Assembly: GCA_964484385.1 (NCBI GenBank)
Contig: CAZAFV010000005.1
Coordinates: 18,044-82,043 of the forward strand
From: Poriferisodalis sp964484385
GTDB taxonomy: Bacteria; Actinomycetota; Acidimicrobiia; Acidimicrobiales; Poriferisodalaceae
Direction of reading: 5' to 3'
Length of the DNA stretch: 64,000 bases
Under the pieces are notes generated by a model, which ran no database searches, had not been told where the DNA came from, and saw only the letters and a list, made by a program, of their open reading frames with translations. Numbering within the stretch: position 1 is the stretch's first letter; every line of letters starts with the position of its first letter. Positions 42,301-50,526 of this stretch are shown in pieces. The translations under genes were made by a program, and so were the position numbers.

Positions 42301-43395
42301 GCCCGCGCCGATCGTGTGGATGTCGATGGCCGGGGTGGAGACGTGGTAACCGGCGATCATGATGTCGTCGCGGGTGTCCACCTCGCCGCCCGACATCAGC
42401 AGCACATCGCATGACGTGCCGCCGATCTCCATCGAGATCAGGTTCCCCGCGACCGCCGAGGTGTTCTCGTCGGTGACGAGCGCAGCATCGGTGGCGTCGC
42501 GGTACAGGTTCAGCGCGCCGATCGCGGCGGCAGGGCCGCTGAGCAGCAGGTTGACGGGGCGCTCGGACACCTGGTCGACCGACGCCGCGCCGCCATTGGA
42601 CTGGACGAGCAGGATCGAGTGGCGCAACCCGGCAGCGGCGAGCTCGTCGTTCAGCTTGCGCAGGTACGACACGATCTTCGGCGACAGCGAAGCGTTGACC
42701 ACAGCGGTAGACGTTCGCTCGTACTCGCCCATCAGCGATGAAACTGCCGTCGATGTCGTGACCCACGTGCCGTCCCACTGCTCGCTCACGGCTTCGGCGG
42801 CAGCAAGCTCGTGGGCGTCGTTCACGAACGAGTTCATGAATGCAATGGCGACGGCCTCGACATCGTGGCTGTCGAAGTGCTCGAGCACCGGGCCCAAGCC
42901 CTCCAGGTCGAGCGGAGCGTGTTCGCTGCCATCGGCATCGATACGCCCGCCCAGCGTGGCCCGCAAGTAGCGCGGCACGAGCACCGGGGCAAACGGAGCC
43001 CGATGGTTCCACTGGTCCTCTCGCAGCCCGCGGCGGATCTCCAGCGCATCGCGGAATCCCTCGGTGGCGATCAGCCCGACGACCGCGCCGGTGCCCTCCA
43101 GCATCGTGTTGGTGGCGACGGTGGAGCCGTGCACGAACAGGGCGCAGCCGGCAAGCACCTCGTCCAACGGCACGCCGAGATCCACGGCCACACGCGCCAG
43201 TGCCGCGTGCACCCCGCGGCTGGGATCGGCAGGCACCGAGGGAACCTTCGCCACCCAGGTCGCGCCCTGTGCATCGGCGAGCACCAGGTCGGTGAAGGTG
43301 CCCCCGACGTCCACGCCGATGCGCCATGGCGAGGCGGGCCGCCCCGGCGTGCTGCCGCTGCCGTTCTGGGCGGCGGGAGCCGCTCGCGTCGTCAT
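39355..43395 (-). CDS. Fused hydantoinase/oxoprolinase (HyuA-HyuB)
   Basis: 1346 residues from ATG 43395 (MTTRAAPAAQNG); the frame extends to 43524 but that part is not coding-like. The HyuA half (about 10-720) has WRIGVDVGGTFTDLVL, an ATPase-type phosphate loop, EIGGTSCDVLLM and MVAAGGAGPMHG. After a Ser/Ala/Glu-rich linker (about 725-755) the HyuB half (about 755-1346) has VMQNRLDQISKHMGWVMTRTA, DPYVAGGNHLPDW and GGGTGGVGLEW near the end. The family performs ATP-dependent opening of 5-oxoproline, hydantoins or related cyclic amides. The fused form resembles 5-oxoprolinase; bacteria more often use two genes. GAGACT is 6 nt upstream. Substrate not assigned. Confidence 0.87.
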   Translation of the reverse strand: MTTRAAPAAQNGSGSTPGRPASPWRIGVDVGGTFTDLVLADAQGATWVAKVPSVPADPSRGVHAALARVAVDLGVPLDEVLAGCALFVHGSTVATNTMLEGTGAVVGLIATEGFRDALEIRRGLREDQWNHRAPFAPVLVPRYLRATLGGRIDADGSEHAPLDLEGLGPVLEHFDSHDVEAVAIAFMNSFVNDAHELAAAEAVSEQWDGTWVTTSTAVSSLMGEYERTSTAVVNASLSPKIVSYLRKLNDELAAAGLRHSILLVQSNGGAASVDQVSERPVNLLLSGPAAAIGALNLYRDATDAALVTDENTSAVAGNLISMEIGGTSCDVLLMSGGEVDTRDDIMIAGYHVSTPAIDIHTIGAGGGTIAGVDEAGLLYVGPQGAGADPGPACYGHGGTLPTVTDAQLVLGRLRPGKSAGGTLDLDIDAAREAIRTHVAGPLGMTVEEAAAGIVEVVEQHLLSATEHISIERGHSPRRFTMVAAGGAGPMHGASVAAGLGCERVYVPRDAGALCAIGMLHSDVRQDFTRFLMGSLDELDLAEVDAGFEALCAQALSVMDGEGFAASQVTLDCELELHHPGQLWTIRVPAYGDDPSTIDAAAVRDAFEAEYQRLYGHVQQDGTIMVASLRLVARASTGDVATSETAPAESDPEPIETRSVWHGPFGWCDTPVFDGEVLRRGHTIMGPALVEELTTTVVARPGDRLWVDANGDLFIDLAPADETESAAGSGDAAVSRSVQSGRARSETNGAAAVPGVELDPIVLAVMQNRLDQISKHMGWVMTRTARSTIFSQSHDFSCYVTTPDGTLVANADGIPIHTGGGGFAVRALLKRYEGRINPEDVFLLSDPYVAGGNHLPDWVIARPVFTEGDSDSGAPTLVGFCCNRAHQSDIGGGLAGTYNPEATEIWQEGIRLPVMKLIEAGAVRDDLWELLLINCRTPELLDGDLLAMLGSTRIGAERVLGLVAELGVEPYLAYLDGVLTHGERRMRTAITELPDGTYYGEDRTDNDCFGPADIAVRVHLSVEGDEMTLDFTGTDPQIEGFKNSSLANTYSSVFLAVSSFFDTSIPRNEGTYRPVTIIAPEGSIVNALPPAPMTMNTVFVAHEIVIAVWQALAQADPDRACAAWSKTMHGHVAGRRDDGTTWVMYQWHAMATPGATAERDGFPQMGHLITLGGLDLPNLEFHEQMYPVRYVRHEQRCDNAGPGQRRGGTGVRYEADILEPAIWSFRAEGLDTPSGHGVRGGGTGGVGLEWIVPVDVEADGPTFVPPKYGVKRMGPARMIADTPGGGGWGDAFEREPSAVLRDVMDDVVSVEGARRDYGVVIGDDGRTVDAEATARLRAADPTASTTA

Positions 43396-43401
43396 CTGCT
43401 C

Positions 43402-43407
43402 AGTCTC
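43402..43407 (-). promoter_or_regulatory. -10-like box (GAGACT) of the hydantoinase/oxoprolinase gene
   Basis: GCGAGACTGAGCAG immediately precedes ATG 43395; only 29 bp separate this start from the divergent gene at 43425, so a leaderless transcript is likely. Confidence 0.4.
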
Positions 43408-43424
43408 GCATCCAAGGCTCCGCA

Positions 43425-44093
43425 ATGACGCCTGAGACGCGTCCCCGGGCGCAGCAGACCGGCTGGCAACCGGTACCGGTGACAGACTTGGCCGATGCTC
43501 GAACGGGTCCAACGCCGGTGTCAACGTCGACAGGCAACGTAAGACCCAGACGGAAAGTCAAGGCATTGGTTCTCCTGTTGGCCGCGGGCATCGGCTTCGT
43601 GACGTGTAGTGCATGTGCCGGGGTCGATGTGGCTGTGGAGACTCACATTCATGGCATCTCGGACGATCGAGTGGAGCGCTTGGAAGACGCTGCAGTCGTC
43701 AGGCTGTCGTCGAAGGGCAGCCAACAGTGCGTGGATCTGACCGTGGCCACACCCATGTGGCGGGAAGTTGCTGCGGAGAGTGCCAGCGGGAACGGAGGCG
43801 GATTCTGCAGCGTGAGATCTTCGCAGGACGACGTGTTCCATGGCCTGTCGGGCAGGGACTACGTGCCGCCGTCGTTCGATGGCTTCGGCGATCGGGGAGA
43901 ACGGGTCTGGGGCGATCTGATCTATGGCATAGGACCAACGGGAGTCGAATCCGTCGAGGTGACGAGAGGTGACGTCGTTGCTGTGGTCAGGACCGATGAG
44001 GGCGCTGGCATGACAGCGTTCGTGGTCTGGTGGCGGGGATCAGGGCACCCGAGCGATCCGGTTCCGATGGTGACGGTCCGACCGGCATCGTGA
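43425..44093 (+). CDS. Exported protein of unknown function
   Basis: 222 residues from ATG 43425 (MTPETRPRAQQ). A polar N-tail of about 45 residues ends in RPRRKVK, followed by a hydrophobic segment (ALVLLLAAGIGFVTCSACAG) that could be a signal peptide, lipoprotein signal (Cys-Ser-Ala-Cys) or anchor. The exported part includes VDLTVATPMWREVAAES and TAFVVWWRGSGHP with one or two cysteines. I recognise no family. A weak AAGG lies 8 nt before the ATG. The upstream region overlaps the start of the divergent hydantoinase gene, so longer starts are excluded by that gene. Moderate confidence that it is real, because the exported architecture would not arise by chance in this frame. Confidence 0.55.
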   Translation: MTPETRPRAQQTGWQPVPVTDLADARTGPTPVSTSTGNVRPRRKVKALVLLLAAGIGFVTCSACAGVDVAVETHIHGISDDRVERLEDAAVVRLSSKGSQQCVDLTVATPMWREVAAESASGNGGGFCSVRSSQDDVFHGLSGRDYVPPSFDGFGDRGERVWGDLIYGIGPTGVESVEVTRGDVVAVVRTDEGAGMTAFVVWWRGSGHPSDPVPMVTVRPAS

Positions 44094-44126
44094 GCCGTCA
44101 CTGCCGCCTTTTCGAGCGCAGTTTGC

Positions 44127-44132
44127 GAGACT
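44127..44132 (+). promoter_or_regulatory. -10-like box (GAGACT) of the first aminotransferase gene
   Basis: GCGAGACTGACCCG is followed directly by an in-frame GTG at 44139, the same geometry as at 43402. The alternative ATG 44175 has its own GGGGAGG ribosome site. Confidence 0.4.
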
Positions 44133-44174
44133 GACCCGGTGCCGGGACGATCTCGGCCTGATCGGGGAGGCCGG

Positions 44175-45491
44175 ATGCGGGAGCAGAATTGGAGCGCACC
44201 GCAGTCCGCGGCGCTCTATGAGCGGGCCCAGCGCTCGATTCCCGACGGCTCGTCGCGGTCGATGCTGCTGCGGCGCCCCCACCCCATCTATGTCGATCAT
44301 GCCGCCGGAGCGTGGGTCACCGACGTGGACGGCAACCGCTACCTCGACTGCAACAACAACTTCGCCTCGATCATCATCGGCCATGCCGACCCGGGCATCT
44401 CAGCAGCCGTTGCGGAGCGGATGGCACGGGGTTCGGCCTTCTCGCTTGCCAACGATGTCGAGATCGAGCTGGCCGAGCTGCTCTGCGGGCGCGTCGAGAG
44501 CTTTGAGCTGATCCGCTTCTGCAATTCGGGCACCGAGGCCGTGATGGCTGCGCTCAAGGCGGCACGGGGGTTCACTGGACGCCCCAACGTGATCAAGGTG
44601 GAAGGCTCCTATCACGGCACCTACGACCACGCCGAAGCCAGCCTCGGGGCCGATCCCAGCAACTGGGGAGATGCTGCGGCGCCCCGGACGGTGCCCTACG
44701 CGTTCGGCACGCCTAACTCGATCGCCCACGAGGTCGGCATCATCGCCTACAACGATGCCGAGGGCGCCCGTGCGGCCATCGAGCAAGCCGGGGATCAGCT
44801 CGCCGCCGTGCTGCTCGATCCGATGCCGAACCGGGTCGGGATGCCCCACCTCGAACCCGAGTTCATCGCCGCGGTGCGCGAGACCACCCGCAAGGTGGGG
44901 GCCCTGCTGGTGCTCGACGAGGTGATCACGTTCCGGCTGGGCCACGGGGGCATGCAGACGCTGGCAGAGATCGACCCCGACCTGACCACGCTGGGCAAGA
45001 TCATCGGCGGGGGATTCCCGGTGGGAGCGATCGCTGGACGCACCGGTCCGATGGAGACCTTCGTGCGGATCGACGGCGACCGTGCCAAGGTGCCCTCCGG
45101 CGGCACGTTTTCGGCCAACCCCATCACGATGGCTGCCGGCCACGCGACGATGACTCGACTCGACCACGACGCGTTCGCCCGGCTCGACTACATCGGTGAA
45201 GCGGTGCGCTCGGGCCTGCGAGAGCTCTTCGACCGTGCGGGCCTGGAGTGGCAGGTGACGGGTCGGGGCAGCCTGTTCCGGGTGCACCCCCACCAGCGCC
45301 GCATCCGCAACTACCGCGATTCGTACCAGTCCAGCGACGAGAAGGCAGTCGTCGAGCAGTTCGGGCTGCGCATGCAGGCCAACGGCGTCTACTTCATCGG
45401 CGACAGCCTGGGTTCGCTGAATCTGGCCACCACCGACGATGACGTCGAGCACTTCCTGATGGCCGCAGCGGCCTCGGTGCCGGGGGGATAA
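44175..45491 (+). CDS. Class III PLP-dependent aminotransferase (glutamate-1-semialdehyde aminomutase-like), copy 1
   Basis: 438 residues from ATG 44175, which has GGGGAGG 5 nt upstream; the GTG at 44139 (12 codons longer) is the leaderless alternative. IYVDHAAGAWVTDVDGNRY, CNSGTEAVMAALKAAR (PLP-phosphate), YHGTYDH, LLVLDEVITFRLG (Asp to pyridine N) and GKIIGGGFPVGAIAG with Lys275 as Schiff-base lysine give a complete active site. The family includes HemL, but a tRNA-dependent haem context is absent and two paralogues flank a Rieske oxygenase, so it is likely catabolic, acting on an amine or amino acid. It stops 9 nt before the Rieske gene: same operon. Confidence 0.87.
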   Translation: MREQNWSAPQSAALYERAQRSIPDGSSRSMLLRRPHPIYVDHAAGAWVTDVDGNRYLDCNNNFASIIIGHADPGISAAVAERMARGSAFSLANDVEIELAELLCGRVESFELIRFCNSGTEAVMAALKAARGFTGRPNVIKVEGSYHGTYDHAEASLGADPSNWGDAAAPRTVPYAFGTPNSIAHEVGIIAYNDAEGARAAIEQAGDQLAAVLLDPMPNRVGMPHLEPEFIAAVRETTRKVGALLVLDEVITFRLGHGGMQTLAEIDPDLTTLGKIIGGGFPVGAIAGRTGPMETFVRIDGDRAKVPSGGTFSANPITMAAGHATMTRLDHDAFARLDYIGEAVRSGLRELFDRAGLEWQVTGRGSLFRVHPHQRRIRNYRDSYQSSDEKAVVEQFGLRMQANGVYFIGDSLGSLNLATTDDDVEHFLMAAAASVPGG

Positions 45492-45500
45492 TGCGGGGCA

Positions 45501-46646
45501 ATGCCGACGACGCCGCTTGACCACGAAGCTCCTGTCAATATCGCTGCGGGTTTCGACGCCGACCCTGCCAACTCGCTGTCATTGCATGCCGATGCGTACA
45601 TCTCCCAGCGTTGGCACGACATCGAGCAGCGTGAGGTGTTCGCTCGCAGCTGGCAGTGGGTGTGCCACGTCAAGTCGTTGCGCAACCCCGGCGACTACGT
45701 CGCGCTGGAGGTCGCCGGCATGCCGGTCGCGCTTGTGCGAGGCAACGACGGCGAGCTGCGGGCGTTCTACAACGTCTGCCAGCACCGGGCGCACCACGTG
45801 CTCGCTGGGGCTGGCAACACCGGCAGCATCGTGTGCCCCTACCACGGCTGGGCCTATGACCTGTCGGGCCAGCTGCACCGTGCCCGCGAGACGGACCGGG
45901 TGCCAGGGTTCGACCCGTCGCAGATATGCCTGCAGGCCGTGCGGGCAGAGGAGTTCGGCGGCTTCGTCTATGTCAACCTCGACCCCGAGGCCGAGTCGCT
46001 GGCAGCCCAATCTGGGGACTTCGGCGCCGAGATCGCCCGCTGGGCGCCCGATGTGGCCGAGCTGACCCACGTGCGGCGCTTCAGCTACGAGATCGCCTCC
46101 AACTGGAAGAACGTCGTCGACAATTTCCTGGAGTGCTACCACTGCCACATCGCTCACCCCGATTTCGTGACGCTGGTGGAGATGGACACCTACCGCGTCA
46201 CCACCCACGGCATCTATTCCAGCCATATGGCACGGGCGGGGCACTCGGACAACTCGGCCTACGACGTCGAGGGCTCCAGCGTGAAGGACCTCGCCGTGTG
46301 GTGGCTGTGGCCCAATACCTGCCTGATGCGCTACCCCGGCCGCGGCAACTTCAGCATCATGCAGATGGTGCCCACCGGGCCTGAAACGACCCACGAGACG
46401 ATCGACTTCTACTTCGAATCGGCAGAGCTGGACCCTGGGGACATCGAGTCGATGCGCTACATCGACGAGATCCTCCAGCCCGAGGACATTGGCATCGTGG
46501 AGAGCGTGCAGATCGGGATGCGCACGCCGGCGTTCACCCAGGGCCGCATCGTGTGCGACCCCGATGGCTCGGGCCTCTCCGAGCACGGCGTGCACCACTT
46601 CCATGGACTCGTGCTCGATGCCTACCGGCGCGCTGGCGCCGTCTAG
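45501..46646 (+). CDS. Rieske non-heme iron oxygenase, alpha subunit
   Basis: 381 residues. The Rieske [2Fe-2S] cluster is bound by Cys93-x-His95 (NVCQHRAHH) and Cys112-x2-His115 (CPYHGWAYD). The mononuclear iron site is in DNFLECYHCHIAHPD, with His214 and His219 and an Asp expected near the C-terminus. Overall it looks like the choline/carnitine/glycine-betaine monooxygenase branch (long N-terminus, single alpha subunit) more than ring dioxygenases with beta subunits; none is encoded here. A ferredoxin or reductase partner is also missing nearby. It sits between two paralogous aminotransferases, so an amine-bearing substrate is likely (inference). Confidence 0.87.
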   Translation: MPTTPLDHEAPVNIAAGFDADPANSLSLHADAYISQRWHDIEQREVFARSWQWVCHVKSLRNPGDYVALEVAGMPVALVRGNDGELRAFYNVCQHRAHHVLAGAGNTGSIVCPYHGWAYDLSGQLHRARETDRVPGFDPSQICLQAVRAEEFGGFVYVNLDPEAESLAAQSGDFGAEIARWAPDVAELTHVRRFSYEIASNWKNVVDNFLECYHCHIAHPDFVTLVEMDTYRVTTHGIYSSHMARAGHSDNSAYDVEGSSVKDLAVWWLWPNTCLMRYPGRGNFSIMQMVPTGPETTHETIDFYFESAELDPGDIESMRYIDEILQPEDIGIVESVQIGMRTPAFTQGRIVCDPDGSGLSEHGVHHFHGLVLDAYRRAGAV

Positions 46647-46684
46647 CTGCTGCAGCATTCCGTCAGCCGCTGCGGCGGCTCTGC

Positions 46685-46690
46685 GACACT
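46685..46690 (+). promoter_or_regulatory. -10-like box (GACACT) of the second aminotransferase gene
   Basis: GCGACACTGAGCCG immediately precedes ATG 46697, the same pattern as at 43402 and 44127. Confidence 0.4.
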
Positions 46691-46696
46691 GAGCCG

Positions 46697-48031
46697 ATGG
46701 CGGAACGGATCGGGTCACACTCGGGCGAGCAGCGCTCAGAAGCGCAGTCGGCAGCGCTGTATGCGAAGGCGCACCAGTGGATTCCCGACGGCGTCTCGCG
46801 GGCGACGCTGCTGCGGCGGCCGAACCCGATCTATGTCGATCACGGCGACGGCGCCTGGGTCACCGACGTCGACGGCAACCGCTATCTCGACTGCAACAAC
46901 AACTTCACGTCGCTCATCATGGGGCACGCCAATCCGGCCATCGTCGAGGCCGTGAGTGCGCAGATGGCGCGCGGCACGGCCTTCGCGCTGGCGTGCGACA
47001 TCGAGATCGAGCTCGCGTCGCTGCTGTGCGACCGCGTCGACAGCTTCGAGCTCATCAGGTTCTGCAACTCCGGCACCGAAGCGGTGATGGGTGCGCTCAA
47101 GGCCGCCCGGGCGTACACCGGCCGGCCCAATGTCATCAAGGTGGAAGGCGCCTATCACGGCACCTACGACCACGCGGAGGCCAGCCTGGCGTCCGATCCC
47201 ACCAATTGGGGCGATGCCGCGGCGCCGGTCACGGTGCCGTACTCGTTCGGCACGCCGGATTCGGTGACCGAAGAGGTCAGCGTCATCCACTTCAACGATG
47301 CCGAGGGTGCCCGTGCGGCCATCGAACGCCAGGGCGATCGGTTGGCTGCCGTGCTGCTCGACGTGATGCCGAGCCAGGTCGGGCTGCCGACGATCGAGCC
47401 CGAATTCATCGCTGCGGTGCGCGACACAACCCGTGACGTAGGCGCTCTGCTGGTGCTCGACGAGGTGATCTCGTTCCGGCTGGGCTACAGCGGAGCGCAG
47501 ACGCTGCTGGGCATTGACCCCGACATCACCGCTGTGGCCAAGATCATCGGCGGCGGATTCCCCGTCGGCGGTGTGGCCGGGCGCGAGGGACCAATGTCGA
47601 CGTTTGCGCGGACCGGCGGCGCTCGGGCCAAGGTGCCCTCGGGCGGGACATTCACGGCGAACCCCGTCACCATGGCCGCCGGCCTGGCAACGATGAACCA
47701 ACTCGATCACGCCGCTTTCGCTCGCCTGGACGAGATGGGCGAGGCCGTGCGCAGCGGCCTGCGCTCAGCCATCGAGCAGGCCGGCATCGACTGGCAGGTG
47801 ACTGGCCGCGGGAGCCTGTTCAAGGTGCATCCCCACACCAGGAACATCCGCAACTACCGCGACGCCCACCTCAGCAGCGATGAAGCCGCCGAAGTCGAGC
47901 AGTTCGAGCACGCCATCCAGGCGGGCGGCGTGTACCTGTCGGGCGGAGGATTCGGCAGTCTCAGCCTGGCCATGACCGACGATGACATCGCGCACCTGCT
48001 GGCAGCGGCCACCGCAGCGCTGCCCGGCTGA
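46697..48031 (+). CDS. Class III PLP-dependent aminotransferase, copy 2
   Basis: 444 residues, roughly three-quarters identical by eye to copy 1 in the core (FCNSGTEAVMGALKAAR, YHGTYDHAEASLASDP, AKIIGGGFPVGGVAG with Lys282). ATG 46697 is fixed by the GACACT box 6 nt upstream. All PLP ligands are kept, so both copies should be active. The main differences lie in the N-terminal 25 residues and around the substrate-side residues (GHGGMQTLAEID in copy 1 against GYSGAQTLLGID here), compatible with different substrates. Next on the same strand come an amidase and a thioesterase. Confidence 0.87.
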   Translation: MAERIGSHSGEQRSEAQSAALYAKAHQWIPDGVSRATLLRRPNPIYVDHGDGAWVTDVDGNRYLDCNNNFTSLIMGHANPAIVEAVSAQMARGTAFALACDIEIELASLLCDRVDSFELIRFCNSGTEAVMGALKAARAYTGRPNVIKVEGAYHGTYDHAEASLASDPTNWGDAAAPVTVPYSFGTPDSVTEEVSVIHFNDAEGARAAIERQGDRLAAVLLDVMPSQVGLPTIEPEFIAAVRDTTRDVGALLVLDEVISFRLGYSGAQTLLGIDPDITAVAKIIGGGFPVGGVAGREGPMSTFARTGGARAKVPSGGTFTANPVTMAAGLATMNQLDHAAFARLDEMGEAVRSGLRSAIEQAGIDWQVTGRGSLFKVHPHTRNIRNYRDAHLSSDEAAEVEQFEHAIQAGGVYLSGGGFGSLSLAMTDDDIAHLLAAATAALPG

Positions 48032-48071
48032 ACCCGCCGCTGCAGCCCATCCAGCGGACCGCTCAGCCTCA

Positions 48072-48077
48072 TAGCCT
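48072..48077 (+). promoter_or_regulatory. -10 box (TAGCCT) of the second amidase gene
   Basis: TAGCCT, 7 nt, ATG 48085. Leaderless spacing. Confidence 0.5.
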
Positions 48078-48084
48078 CGGCGCG

Positions 48085-49557
48085 ATGACAGGCGCGAACA
48101 GCACAGATCCGAACCTTCTGCCAGCGGTCGAGCTGGCTTCGCTGATCCGGCAGGGAAGGGTGACCGCGGTCGAGGCACTCGAGGGTGCCTTGGATCGCTA
48201 CGAACGGTTCAACCCTGCGGTGAACGCGGTGATCGTGACCAAGGTCGACGAGGCCCGCCAGCGGGCGGCTGAGGCCGACGCGGCGCTCGCAGCGGGGGAG
48301 TGCTGGGGCCCGCTGCACGGCGTGCCGATGACCATCAAGGAGGCCTTCGACTGGGTGGGCACGCCGTCCACGTGGGGCAATCCGGCGTGGGCCGACAACG
48401 TGGCCGACGCCGACGCAGTCACGGTGACGCGTTATCTGGATGCCGGCGCGGTGATCTGGGGCAAAACCAACGTGCCGCTCATGCTGGGCGACTGGCAGAG
48501 CTTCAACGACATCTACGGCTGCACCAACAACCCGTGGGACCTGACCCGCGTGCCCGGTGGCTCGTCGGGGGGCTCGGCCGTGTCGCTCGCGACCGGCATG
48601 GCATCGCTGGAGCTCGGCTCTGACATCGGTGCGTCCATCAGAAATCCAGCGCATTACTGCGGCGTGTTCGGCCACAAGCCGACCTTTGGTTTGGTGCCCG
48701 ACGGTGGTCATGCGGTGCCCGGAGCGCTGGTCGGCAGCGACATCGCGGTGTGCGGTCCGCTGGCACGCAGTGCAGCAGATCTGGATGTGGCGCTGGACGT
48801 GCTCGCCGGGCCGTCCGGTCTCGACGCGAACGGCTACCGCGTGGCGTTGGCGCCCGAACACCGCGACACGCTCGGGGCGTTCCGGGTGGGCGTGATGCTC
48901 GACACGCCGGTGATCCGCAACTCGACGGCCATGATCGACACGCTGCAGCGGGCCGTGGATGCGCTGGCTGCCGCCGGCGCCGATGTCAGCGAGGCCGCTC
49001 CCGACATCGATCAGCACGAGTTTCACGAGAACTACCTGATGCTGCTGCGCGCCGCGACCGGTGCGCTGGCCGACGATGCCATGTGGAGCGACGCGCAGTC
49101 GCGCGCCCACCGGTACAGCGACGGCGAGGGCGACTACCAGTCGCTGGTCGACTATGCGATGACGATGAGCCACCGCGAGTGGTTCATGCATCACAACCAG
49201 CGCGAGGGCTACCGGGCCGCGTGGGCGAGGTTCTTCGACGACTACGACCTGCTGCTGTGCCCGATCGCCGCCTCGGCAGCATTCGTGCACGACCACACCG
49301 GCACCCGTCCCACTCGCACCATCGACATCGACGGCCGCCAGGAGCTGGGTGTCGACCAGCTCTTCTGGGCGGGGTGGAGCTGCAGCGTGTATCTGCCCGG
49401 CACTGTCGCTCCCGTCGGGCTGACGGCCGATGGGTTGAACCTCCCGGTCGGCATTCAGGTCGTTGCGCCGCACCTGGGCGACCGCCGAGGCATCCGTTAT
49501 GCGTCGCTCATCGAACGCACCTTGGGCGGCTTCGTCTCGCCTCCCGGCTACGAATAG
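48085..49557 (+). CDS. Amidase-signature family hydrolase
   Basis: 490 residues. PMTIKEAFDWVG carries the catalytic Lys, VPGGSSGGSAVSLATG the cis-Ser and ELGSDIGASIRNPAHYCG the nucleophile Ser. PLHGVPMT and the Trp-rich segment after 100 (GTPSTWGNPAWADN) are typical of the catabolic branch. ATG 48085 is supported by TAGCCT 7 nt upstream. It resembles the leftward amidase at 52585-54039 in layout and in the shared motif block MSHREWF (here) and MRHREWL (there), and both are unlike the first amidase at 18336. It follows the aminotransferase-Rieske genes and precedes a thioesterase, 29 bp away. Confidence 0.87.
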   Translation: MTGANSTDPNLLPAVELASLIRQGRVTAVEALEGALDRYERFNPAVNAVIVTKVDEARQRAAEADAALAAGECWGPLHGVPMTIKEAFDWVGTPSTWGNPAWADNVADADAVTVTRYLDAGAVIWGKTNVPLMLGDWQSFNDIYGCTNNPWDLTRVPGGSSGGSAVSLATGMASLELGSDIGASIRNPAHYCGVFGHKPTFGLVPDGGHAVPGALVGSDIAVCGPLARSAADLDVALDVLAGPSGLDANGYRVALAPEHRDTLGAFRVGVMLDTPVIRNSTAMIDTLQRAVDALAAAGADVSEAAPDIDQHEFHENYLMLLRAATGALADDAMWSDAQSRAHRYSDGEGDYQSLVDYAMTMSHREWFMHHNQREGYRAAWARFFDDYDLLLCPIAASAAFVHDHTGTRPTRTIDIDGRQELGVDQLFWAGWSCSVYLPGTVAPVGLTADGLNLPVGIQVVAPHLGDRRGIRYASLIERTLGGFVSPPGYE

Positions 49558-49586
49558 CGGCGCGCTGTCTGCTAGAGAACTAGGCC

Positions 49587-50477
49587 GTGACAAACACCCC
49601 TGGCACAGACACCACGGCGGCCGTGAACGCGGCCTTGGACGAACTGCTGGACCTGTTGGACCTGCAGCGCAACGGCGACGATTCCGACACCTTCCGGGGG
49701 AAGGGCTCCGGCTTCGACGAGTTCGGCCTGTATGGCGGCCACGTGCTGGCGCAGGCGGTCGTGGCAGCTCAGCGCACGGTCGACGAGGGCCGCTTGATGA
49801 ACTCGGTGCATGCCGTGTTCTTGCGAGGCGGCGACGGCATGGCGGAAGTGGACTACGTGGTGGACCGTGTGCGCGACGGGCGAGCGTTCTGTACGCGCCG
49901 CACCCACGCCCACCAGCACGACCGGCTCATCTTCGAGCTGATGGCGACCTTCCACGTTCCCGAAACAGGCAAGGTCGACATCGAGTGCCCGTTGCCCGAC
50001 GACGCGCCGCCGCCCGAGTCGCTGCCCACCTACCAGGAGTGCATTGCCGAGGTGGGCCCGATCTTCGGCGAGCAGTGGTCGTACATGACCCGGCCCGTGG
50101 AGTACCGGCTGGCCCACGCGCCCTGGGCACCGACCGGGCCCTCGCCACGCGGCGGCATCGACTACTGGTTCCGCACACCCCGGCGGCTGCCCGACGATCC
50201 GGCCATCCACGAAGCGGTCATCGCGTATATGAGCGATGACTGCCTCGCCGACAACGTCATCGTGCCCTATGGGGTCACCTGGCTGGACAGCGAAGTGCAG
50301 GTGGTGAGCCTGGATCACGCCATGTGGTTCCATGCTCCGGCCCGCGCCGACGAGTGGATCTACTGCGAGCAGCGTCCGCTGATGGCAGGCGGCAACCGCG
50401 GCACCGCCGAGGCCCGCTTCTGGCAGGACGGCCGCCTCGTGGCGACCGCAGTCCAAGAAGCCCTCGCCCGTCTCTGA
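49587..50477 (+). CDS. Acyl-CoA thioesterase (TesB-like double hotdog)
   Basis: 296 residues, a double-hotdog length. FGLYGGHVLAQAVVAAQRTV is the classic N-terminal motif of acyl-CoA thioesterase II, HAVFLRGGDGMAEVDYVVD the next strand, and SLDHAMWFHAPARADEWIYCEQR the second hotdog with the conserved Asp region. It hydrolyses acyl-CoA to free acid and CoA. The start is GTG 49587, 29 bp after the amidase stop, so they are probably one unit. It is convergent with the CaiB gene at 50527. Confidence 0.88.
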   Translation: MTNTPGTDTTAAVNAALDELLDLLDLQRNGDDSDTFRGKGSGFDEFGLYGGHVLAQAVVAAQRTVDEGRLMNSVHAVFLRGGDGMAEVDYVVDRVRDGRAFCTRRTHAHQHDRLIFELMATFHVPETGKVDIECPLPDDAPPPESLPTYQECIAEVGPIFGEQWSYMTRPVEYRLAHAPWAPTGPSPRGGIDYWFRTPRRLPDDPAIHEAVIAYMSDDCLADNVIVPYGVTWLDSEVQVVSLDHAMWFHAPARADEWIYCEQRPLMAGGNRGTAEARFWQDGRLVATAVQEALARL

Positions 50478-50526
50478 GGCGATTCGACCCGCCCGGCTCG
50501 CCTGTGCGGCCGGCAGCGGGGACCGC

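Noticed and set aside
43396..43524. Extended start of the hydantoinase/oxoprolinase at 43524
   Set aside because: This stretch would overlap the N-terminus of the divergent exported protein, lacks homology, and the GAGACT box fits ATG 43395.
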